Below, one piece after another: positions 61,401 through 64,000 of a stretch of DNA of 64,000 bases (the stretch's first letter is position 1; every line of letters starts with the position of its first letter). Source of the stretch: Cristatella mucedo (taxonomy: Eukaryota; Bryozoa; Phylactolaemata; Cristatellidae); NCBI GenBank assembly GCA_009760855.2, contig WPIO01000188.1:370001-434000 (forward strand). Reading direction: 5' to 3'. The notes beneath the pieces were generated by a model. The model worked only from the letters and a program-made list of their open reading frames with translations, was not told the origin of the DNA and made no database searches. Both the position numbers and the translations under genes were made by a program.

Positions 61401-63060
61401 AGCAGGATTGGTAATAATTGGTGATGACAAAGCGCAGTTGTATGAGAAAATGTGGTCGAGTGTATGACCCTTGATGTGGGTAGGGCCATGCACATGAGCC
61501 ACAAGAGACAATGAGTCAGTCAATGCACGAAATTCGGTGCTGAAAGCGTCAGATAAGTTATCAAAGTGATCCGGCTCCGGGGTGGTTGAGGAGGTGGCTG
61601 CCTTAGCTGCAGCAGCAGCAGCCGGCCTGCGTGGGCATTGAGCCGGCGACCCTGAGCGTTCTGTGGCTTTTTTTAGTAATTGGCTCTTCTCCCTTCCGGC
61701 CGTGCCTGGCCGCTGCTCTGCCGCTCGAGCCGCGGCGGCGGTGGGCGCACTGTGGGCGGCAGCGAGCGGGTGGCCGGAGAGACGCCTGCTTGCGCAGAGA
61801 CGACTTATCTGGGTTACTGCAGCTACTGCTCTACGGTAGCACTCCCGACCGGCAGACCATTGCTATAAGAGAGCAGCTGTGCTCAGGCCTAGGCCTCATA
61901 TACTGGCCAGGTCATAAGTCATGCAACATCTTGCTTGTAAATAATCATACATCGAACTGCTCATAAACCTCGGCTTATCACTGGCTATTTCATATATCCA
62001 CTGACCATTCAATCGTGCTTCCTTTGCAGCAGATGTAAAGGGCCTAGAAAGAGATTGAGTTATCTGATGGTGCCATATCAAATGCATTATATTATTATTA
62101 TTATTAGAGGCTCAGTTCTGATTCAGCAATAACGCACTTAGTTCGTAATCGGCTGTCAAGCTCATAGTCGACGATCCCTGGTCATTGCACCGCCAGAACA
62201 AGACATCGAGCCATAAAGACATCGTTCGGAAGATCGCTCAACTAAGCTTAACGAAGGCCAGCTTGGCCATGCTGGCTTTGTCACTGGAAGCTCCTACAGG
62301 GACCAAAACTAAGTGGAACAAATGGTGCGACGGTTGGAGGATTTTAATTCCGGATCGAGTATCCAGGAAAGTGCCTTGGCTTAGGAAGCAGCATGCAGCT
62401 GAAAACGTTCAGTTGGCAAAACGCTAGTGCTCCGTTTATCCCCTTATTTGTGAGACGAATAAAAAGTTCGACCCTTCGGTTATAACAAACGTTGGTTTCG
62501 AGCCTTTTAAAAGTTAGGAATATGGAAGTGACTGTATCACACTGTGAGGTATGGGGATAGCACAGTTCATGTTTTGGTACTCTTTTCCGGTGCAGTTATT
62601 GGAGCTCTGAATGCAATTCCTTGCATTAGGGACGACAGTTTTTATACAGATATGCTGCAAAGCAGTTGCATTCTTCGTGCTAGACAACTGTGGGGCCACA
62701 GTTTTATTTACCAGCAGAATAATAAGCTCTTTGTCTGATGACAATACAATATTGCCAGTCTTGGTAAATAGTCATGATCCTAAGTGCTTGAGTGTGGGCC
62801 TTATCAATCCCATTTATTAAGTTGCCCTGTTCCTGCACGTCACGTCTGCTAAGCGCTTGGCTTGACCTGGGTTAATGCTATAGTTTCCTTATGGCTGTCC
62901 AGGGACTCCGCCAAGCACGCCGCCCGAAGAAAGGAAGGCCGCTGTTACAGCGGTTCAACCGAGAGCCATCACTCCCCCACCGGCCAGCATGCATGACGGA
63001 CACCGTGTCAGTGGCACTCCATCTACCACTAATGCCGAGAGCGCATCGTCTGCAAGCGCG
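38111..63060 (+). CDS. EHBP1: EHBP1 orthologue, 5' part of gene (7 coding exons, 410 codons, continues past window)
   Basis: EH domain-binding protein 1 is a cytosolic adaptor that joins Rab8/Rab10-positive endosomal membranes and EHD proteins to actin. Joining the seven exons gives an uninterrupted 410-codon frame, and each exon's phase matches the next (2,0,0,2,1,1,0). Residues 1 to about 160 form the NT-C2 domain: an N-terminus [19 protein letters not shown] at 44-49, and [10 protein letters not shown] at 95-104 all match my memory of the vertebrate and fly proteins. [12 protein letters not shown] (167-178) is the next family signature. Residues 180-410 are a Ser/Ala/Pro-rich linker with no recognised domain and no NPF motif. 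The CH domain and the C-terminal coiled-coil (bMERB) region must lie downstream of base 64,000. Introns carry LINEs, SINEs and microsatellites. Family assignment is confident. Exact exon edges are manual and need transcript support. Confidence 0.93.
39033..39186. repeat. Degenerate CACATCCT minisatellite
   Basis: About 15 imperfect copies of a 9- to 12-base unit such as CACATCCTGCTT and CACATCCTTCA. Confidence 0.9.
39683..40056. repeat. Compound (GA)n microsatellite
   Basis: Two long clean GA arrays (about 39,755-39,825 and 39,970-40,053) are joined by degenerate GA/GATA/AAGA sequence. It yields artefactual Ser-Leu open frames on the minus strand. Confidence 0.98.
41548..41616. repeat. (CA)n microsatellite
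   Basis: About 34 CA units, followed by a short degenerate CA/TA stretch to 41,635. Confidence 0.98.
41640..41830 (+). mobile_element. LINE-A 3' tail
   Basis: GATGACCCTGTGCATGTCAT, CACTAACCATGTGATCGTGC, TTGCAGCAAATGTAAAGTGC and CTAGAAAGAAATTGAGTG. The poly-ATT end is lost. It lies between the two CA arrays. Confidence 0.88.
41899..42008. repeat. (CA)n(TA)n microsatellite
   Basis: About 45 CA units with two AAAC interruptions, then (TA)n. Confidence 0.97.
42602..43555 (+). mobile_element. LINE-A copy, degenerate reverse transcriptase and 3' end
   Basis: [24 protein letters not shown] matches the [23 protein letters not shown] block of the 59-61 kb copy. Later traces include a [13 protein letters not shown]-like region and GTAAAGCATTTGGATAGC before an ATTATT run. 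The frame is destroyed. Confidence 0.7.
43685..43785 (-). mobile_element. Possible SINE-1 or LINE-A tail fragment
   Basis: TAATAATAAAACAAG followed by GTAGCACTCAAGAGAACCAG and TCTACCCAGGGGCTTA resembles the shared tail in reverse. The assignment between the families is unclear. Confidence 0.45.
44120..44215 (+). mobile_element. LINE-A 3' tail-only copy
   Basis: GTAAATTGCATAGAAAGAGA, TTCAATTCTCTTAGGGCG and a terminal ATTATTATTATTG. Confidence 0.75.
44220..44300 (+). mobile_element. LINE-B 3' end fragment
   Basis: GCCTGTATGAATTTGTAGAG, then TTACAGAAAGAGATGCAATA, the LINE-B terminus. Confidence 0.6.
44411..44553 (+). mobile_element. SINE-2 copy
   Basis: GACCGAGGTCGTGGGTTCGA, ATCCTGCAGTGGGCGATCC, GCCGCTATACAAATGAGGCT and GTTCAATCGGC. 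The B box is intact. Confidence 0.9.
44880..45745 (+). mobile_element. LINE-B 3' part split by a LINE-A insertion
   Basis: The first piece has GGCTCGGCTCCTTCATATGT, AGCTGAGCTGCTGCACCAG. The second (from 45,482) has CTGTCGGCTACTGCATGCGC, GAAAGCTGCTTAGGC and GTTGTAGACAGAGATACTGT. Together they are collinear with other LINE-B ends. Confidence 0.82.
45003..45480 (-). mobile_element. LINE-A 3' part nested in LINE-B
   Basis: It starts with (AATAAT)n and TTGATAAAATGCCCTCAGAG and continues to CCAAAGGATTTGAGGTTCGT and AGATCTGATAGGTAGGCTGG, collinear with 59.05-59.45 kb. Confidence 0.92.
46390..46548 (+). mobile_element. SINE-1 copy, near full length
   Basis: TGTTTGGCCCGGTGGTTAAA (A box), GAGGTCGTGTGCTCGAGCCC (B box), GAAGCGCCTGAATAGAG and AATGAATTATATATATATAA. 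Confidence 0.92.
47624..47681 (+). CDS. EHBP1: EHBP1 coding exon 2 (WTRRSR motif)
   Basis: This small 58-base exon is too short to stand out by itself. It was found by looking for the family motif WTRRSRR missing between exons 1 and 3. It opens after a TTATAG acceptor and closes at an AAAG/GTGAGG donor. Translated with the split codon from exon 1 it reads [20 protein letters not shown], matching KW-x-P-x-KL-x-V-x-WTRRSRR in fly and human EHBP1. It enters in phase 2 and leaves in phase 0, exactly as the neighbours need. The upstream pyrimidine tract is interrupted (CTTTTTTTACG about 30 bases before the acceptor), so the acceptor looks mediocre although the protein match is strong. Confidence 0.9.
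47682..49785 (+). other. EHBP1 intron 2
   Basis: Donor GTGAGG, acceptor CCTTGCAG. It contains a minus-strand LINE-A tail, a GTGGGTGG run at 48,165-48,182 and a CTG-rich patch at 48,560-48,640. Otherwise unclassified. Confidence 0.85.
49084..49200 (-). mobile_element. LINE-A 3' tail-only copy
   Basis: AATAATATTAACAAATAATA, TATAGCCCCCTCCGAGAACT, TAATCTCTTTCTAAACACTT, GCAAAGGAAGCACG. Confidence 0.82.
49786..49938 (+). CDS. EHBP1: EHBP1 coding exon 3 (core of NT-C2 domain)
   Basis: The exon encodes residues 55-105. It contains [20 protein letters not shown] and then [12 protein letters not shown], aligning with the vertebrate stretch that has VVWPVPEN and EFEDKEWTFVIE. The chosen acceptor is CTTCCTGACCTTGCAG, a good pyrimidine tract, and gives phase 0 as exon 2 requires. 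An earlier AG at 49751-49752 would prefix an unmatched segment and the wrong phase. The donor is AAG/GTACGA, a weaker form. Both ends are in phase 0. The open frame extends upstream of the acceptor but that part has no homology to the family. Confidence 0.93.
50035..50120 (+). mobile_element. LINE-A 3' tail-only copy
   Basis: GTAGGCTGTAAAACGCTTCG, GAGAGATTGAGTTATCTGAG, TTTATCAAGTGTTTTATTAT. Confidence 0.82.
50450..51395 (+). mobile_element. LINE-B copy, reverse transcriptase C-terminal remnant
   Basis: ROughly in order: a [10 protein letters not shown]-like segment at 50,579, [15 protein letters not shown] at 50,870 (the WLPV-x-R motif of CR1-group elements), [27 protein letters not shown], and the nucleotide end AAAGCCGATTAGGCTTTGAG. 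Stops break the frame. Confidence 0.85.
52450..52631 (+). CDS. EHBP1: EHBP1 coding exon 4 (end of NT-C2 domain)
   Basis: This exon encodes residues 106-165 and two bases of codon 166. It begins [17 protein letters not shown], which corresponds to the GRRKALATSSINM segment of the vertebrate protein, and ends [16 protein letters not shown](T), the last beta strands of the NT-C2 fold, corresponding to FSLSCIFLREGKAT. The acceptor is TTCGTTTGACAG and the donor is a perfect GTAAGT. The exon leaves in phase 2. The middle part ([24 protein letters not shown]) diverges freely from the fly and human sequences, as expected for a loop. Confidence 0.92.
52632..54042 (+). other. EHBP1 intron 4
   Basis: Donor GTAAGT, acceptor GTATGCTGCAG. 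No repeat family from this window is recognised in it, which is unusual here. Confidence 0.85.
54043..54263 (+). CDS. EHBP1: EHBP1 coding exon 5 (DEDMQS motif and acidic linker)
   Basis: The T supplied by the first base completes codon 166 and the exon then reads [12 protein letters not shown], the conserved signature that follows the NT-C2 domain in EHBP1 proteins. After it comes an acidic stretch ([13 protein letters not shown]) and a run ending [17 protein letters not shown], similar in position to the NKLNALS helix of vertebrate EHBP1. The acceptor is GTATGCTGCAG and the donor GAAG/GTATGC, leaving phase 1. The frame continues a little past the donor by chance before a stop. Intron 4, just upstream, is the shortest complete intron of the gene (1.4 kb). 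Confidence 0.92.
54800..54943 (+). mobile_element. SINE-2 copy, diverged
   Basis: GAAGCAGTGAGGTGGTCATG, GCTGTGTGTTCAAGCCCTG and AAAGGCTGATATGCCGG recall SINE-2, but the match is looser than in other copies. Confidence 0.5.
55287..55486 (+). mobile_element. SINE-1 copy with (TA)n end
   Basis: TGGTTTGGCCCAGTGGTTAA (A box), GAGGTCGTAGACTCGAGCCT (B box), GAAGTGCCTGAATAGAG, AATGAGTTATATATATATAT. About 30 extra bases lie between the boxes relative to other copies. The terminal (TA)n spans 55,454-55,486. Confidence 0.92.
55770..55918 (+). mobile_element. SINE-1 copy, near full length
   Basis: CACTGGTTTGCCCCAATGGT, GGTTGTGGGCTCGAGCCCCA, GTGAAGTGCCTGAATAGAG and GGTATGCAAATTAAC. Confidence 0.92.
56232..56376 (-). 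mobile_element. SINE-1 copy, near full length
   Basis: Reverse order: ATAATTCATTCGTATAGCGC, CTTAAGAGAACTTAAGCTG, CAGGCGCTTTGCATATGC, CATTAACCACTGGTCCAAAC, CAGCG. Confidence 0.92.
56612..56965 (+). CDS. EHBP1: EHBP1 coding exon 6 (Ser/Ala-rich linker)
   Basis: This is the longest exon in the window, at 354 bases. Entering in phase 1 after TTGATTCTCTGCAG, it is open throughout and encodes residues 240-357: [20 protein letters not shown], then an Ala/Ser-rich stretch with SAGSSSS, and finally [10 protein letters not shown]. No domain is recognised. The composition fits the disordered linker between the NT-C2 and CH domains. The donor GCTG/GTAAGT is strong and again leaves phase 1. Inclusion rests on the open frame, splice signals and matching phases rather than on sequence similarity, so it is less certain than exons 1-5. 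Confidence 0.8.
57100..57240 (-). mobile_element. LINE-A fragment
   Basis: GTTACAGAATTCGAGACGGG, ATGTCACAAATGCATGAACC and AAGCAAGCCCGAATTTTAG match 59.61-59.70 kb. Confidence 0.85.
58155..58870 (+). mobile_element. LINE-A reverse transcriptase fragment, interrupted
   Basis: [20 protein letters not shown] and [15 protein letters not shown] correspond to the [20 protein letters not shown] and [14 protein letters not shown] blocks. A minus-strand LINE-A tail interrupts it (58,450-58,563). It then resumes with a [12 protein letters not shown]-like block at about 58,627. Confidence 0.72.
58450..58563 (-). mobile_element. LINE-A 3' tail-only copy inside another LINE-A
   Basis: (AATAAT)n, GACACTTGATAAAGGGCCCT, CTCGATCTCTCTCTAGATGC and CTTGCTACAAAGGAAACATG. 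It may instead be the displaced tail of the large minus-strand copy at 59-61.6 kb. Confidence 0.82.
59045..61580 (-). mobile_element. LINE-A, largest copy (5'-truncated CR1/L2-group LINE)
   Basis: About 2.5 kb reading on the minus strand from the C-terminal end of the endonuclease ([16 protein letters not shown]) through the whole reverse transcriptase to the 3'UTR. The upstream half of the endonuclease and any ORF1 are missing, as in typical 5'-truncated insertions. The usual (TTA)n tail is absent at 59,045, where another sequence abuts. It is the reference used here to recognise all other LINE-A fragments. Confidence 0.92.
59169..61560 (-). pseudogene. LINE-A ORF2 remnant: endonuclease C-terminus and reverse transcriptase
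   Basis: The product would nick target DNA and copy the element's RNA at the nick. In order (minus strand): an endonuclease end with GHTLDHIF, a linker, then reverse transcriptase motifs [48 protein letters not shown] and FYADDTQLY (the catalytic YADD at 60,021-60,032), later [14 protein letters not shown] and [19 protein letters not shown]. The last open segment is 333 codons. Damage includes a +1/-1 shift at a run of seven A near 60,575, and stops just after DHKVLL (about 60,257) and before LSGRLQS (about 60,198). The catalytic core is readable, so decay is recent relative to other copies. CR1/L2 group is inferred from motif style and the 3' tail. Confidence 0.9.
61581..61974. other. No recognised feature
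   Basis: A CpG-richer patch (about 61,690-61,800) within the intron, just upstream of the LINE truncation point. A short GCAGCAGCAGCAG run lies at 61,611. Confidence 0.4.
61975..62108 (+). mobile_element. LINE-A 3' tail-only copy
   Basis: CACTGACCATTCAATCGTGC, TTGCAGCAGATGTAAAGGGC, CTAGAAAGAGATTGAGTTAT, CAAATGCATTATATTATTAT. Confidence 0.9.
62903..63060 (+). CDS. EHBP1: EHBP1 coding exon 7 (Pro-rich linker)
   Basis: The two bases GG complete the Gly codon left open by exon 6, and the frame reads [17 protein letters not shown], then [20 protein letters not shown] and [12 protein letters not shown]. It is Pro/Ser/Thr/Ala-rich linker sequence with no domain. The acceptor is GGCTGTCCAG and the donor GCG/GTGAGT, leaving phase 0. 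Its TPP repeats could bind SH3 or proline-directed kinase partners, but that is a guess. Evidence is the open frame, phase agreement and both splice sites. The next coding exon is not in the remaining 940 bases. Confidence 0.78.
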
Positions 63061-63140
63061 GTGAGTCAGCACAAGTGCTCGTACGTGAGCTAGTCTGTGT
63101 GTGCACTCGGCATGGGTGCATATTAACACACGTGGTGGGT

Positions 63141-63178
63141 GCATGCATGCACACGAGGCTGCTCGTGTGCATGCATGC
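63141..63178. repeat. Perfect 17-bp inverted repeat (hairpin)
   Basis: GCATGCATGCACACGAG and its exact complement are separated by four bases. A third partial copy (TGCATGCACACGAGCATGGG) follows at 63,193. It lies 80 bases after the exon 7 donor. Confidence 0.95.
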
Positions 63179-63277
63179 CGGCGGCATGTGCTGCATGCAC
63201 ACGAGCATGGGTGCATTTACACTGGCTCGACCGTGACTGTGCTTTCTTTGGCATGCTTATGTCGTGTGATTATGTAA

Positions 63278-63364
63278 CGTTGCTTTCTATACAGTATCTA
63301 TAAAGTGCCTAGAAAGAGATTCACATCTCAGAGGGTGCTATACAAATGTTTATTATTATTATCA
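63278..63364 (+). mobile_element. LINE-A 3' tail-only copy
   Basis: CAGTATCTATAAAGTGCCTA, GAAAGAGATTCACATCTCAG, CTATACAAATGTTTATTATT. Confidence 0.82.
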
Positions 63365-63515
63365 TAAACTGGTCCATGCTGTGCAAAGTCTTTGGTTCTA
63401 CTTTCTTCCAGAGATGAGCCGCGAAGTCGGTCATAAGGGCCTTTGAGCAGCCTGCCGACCCTGAGTTTTGAAACTTTTCAGCACACCAGCTCGGCAGACT
63501 GAATCGCTATCCCTC

Positions 63516-63752
63516 CATAATAATATAACAATAATAATGCACTTGATAAAGCGCCCTTAGAGAACTCAATCTCTCTCTAGGTGCTTTTCATTTGCTGCAA
63601 AGGGAAATGCAATTGAATGGTAAGTAATATCATGCTTGATAAACAAACAAAATGAATAACATGGTTAGGGGGACATGCACAGGGTCAGCATGCAAATGTG
63701 GTTAGTGGCAGCATGCACAGTGTCAGCATGCATAAGCACATCAAGGACGAAT
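63516..63752 (-). mobile_element. LINE-A 3' fragment
   Basis: AATGCACTTGATAAAGCGCC, CTCTCTCTAGGTGCTTTTCA, AACATGGTTAGGGGGACATG and CAGCATGCATAAGCACATC. One of the best preserved tails. Confidence 0.93.
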
Positions 63753-64000
63753 GTAATGTAATGTATCTCCGTCAGTAACTCCACAAAGTCATAAAGACCA
63801 TGTGGGTGTTACGCAGGAGAGTTTTGTATAGCGCACTCACAGCCTAAGTGGCTTTCGGTACGCATTCGGTAGCCAACAGACTTCGTCTCACGCAACAAAG
63901 AGAAAGTGGGAAGCATAGCAGAGTTAGGAGAGCAGTTGAGGTAGTGAGTAGCATAGAAGTAGCAGTTCAGGACCGCTGAAAAAGATGAGCCATAGTCGGC
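63753..64000 (-). mobile_element. LINE-B 3' part, cut by window edge
   Basis: It starts with the pentamer tail TAATGTAATGTATCTCCGTC, then AAGTGGCTTTCGGTACGCAT, AGAGAAAGTGGGAAGCATAG and AGATGAGCCATAGTCGGC, the complement of 27.42-27.69 kb. Confidence 0.9.

Larger units (their letters stand above)
56966..62902 (+). other. EHBP1 intron 6
   Basis: Donor GTAAGT, acceptor GGCTGTCCAG. More than half of its 5.9 kb is LINE-A sequence in both orientations. The stretches 57,245-58,150 and 62,110-62,900 hold nothing I recognise. Confidence 0.82.

Noticed and set aside
61631-61966. 111-codon plus-strand open frame beginning [12 protein letters not shown]
   Set aside because: It has no recognised domain, lies on a CpG-rich intronic patch next to a LINE truncation point, and its start resembles common misannotated repeat translations.
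63410-63460. Possible EHBP1 exon 8 after a TTCTTCCAG acceptor
   Set aside because: In the phase required by exon 7 the sequence hits a stop at the second codon.

Overview
This is an animal (metazoan) genomic window. It contains a spliced gene with canonical GT/AG introns of 1.4 to 9.4 kb, a dense load of non-LTR retrotransposons and tRNA-derived SINEs, long dinucleotide microsatellites, and no operon-like gene packing. The species cannot be fixed from the sequence. The mosaic CpG pattern (see findings) fits an invertebrate, but I name no phylum.

Bases 1 to about 31,000 hold no protein-coding gene that I recognise. They are a mixture of decayed transposon fragments and GC-rich, CpG-rich blocks (about 2.1-2.9, 7.9-8.4, 9.6-10.25, 12.2-12.7 and 28.2-28.6 kb). 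An AT-richer tract from about 15.9 to 24.6 kb lies between them. Notable items are a diverged inverted duplication at 4.65-5.46 kb, a roughly 220-bp CT array at 11.3 kb and a terminal fragment of a Charlie/SPIN-like hAT DNA transposon at 15.5 kb.

From about 31.1 kb the window changes. A GC-rich block (31.14-31.86 kb) is followed by CpG-poor, TG/CA-rich sequence. The one clear gene, an EHBP1 (EH domain-binding protein 1) orthologue on the + strand, begins coding at 38,111. Seven consecutive coding exons can be placed by hand (38111-38214, 47624-47681, 49786-49938, 52450-52631, 54043-54263, 56612-56965, 62903-63060). All splice phases agree, giving the first 410 residues: the membrane-binding NT-C2 domain, the family-specific motif after it, and a Ser/Ala/Pro-rich linker. 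The calponin-homology and C-terminal bMERB parts expected of the family lie beyond the window.

Four repeat families recur. LINE-A is a CR1/L2-group element with a (TTA)n tail; its best copy is on the minus strand in EHBP1 intron 6, with endonuclease and reverse transcriptase remnants broken by stops and a frameshift. LINE-B is a related LINE ending in CATTA-like pentamers. SINE-1 is tRNA-derived and its 3' end resembles the LINE-A tail. SINE-2 is a second tRNA-like SINE. Several copies are nested in one another, which gives relative ages. No rRNA, genuine tRNA, CRISPR or phage-like feature was seen.
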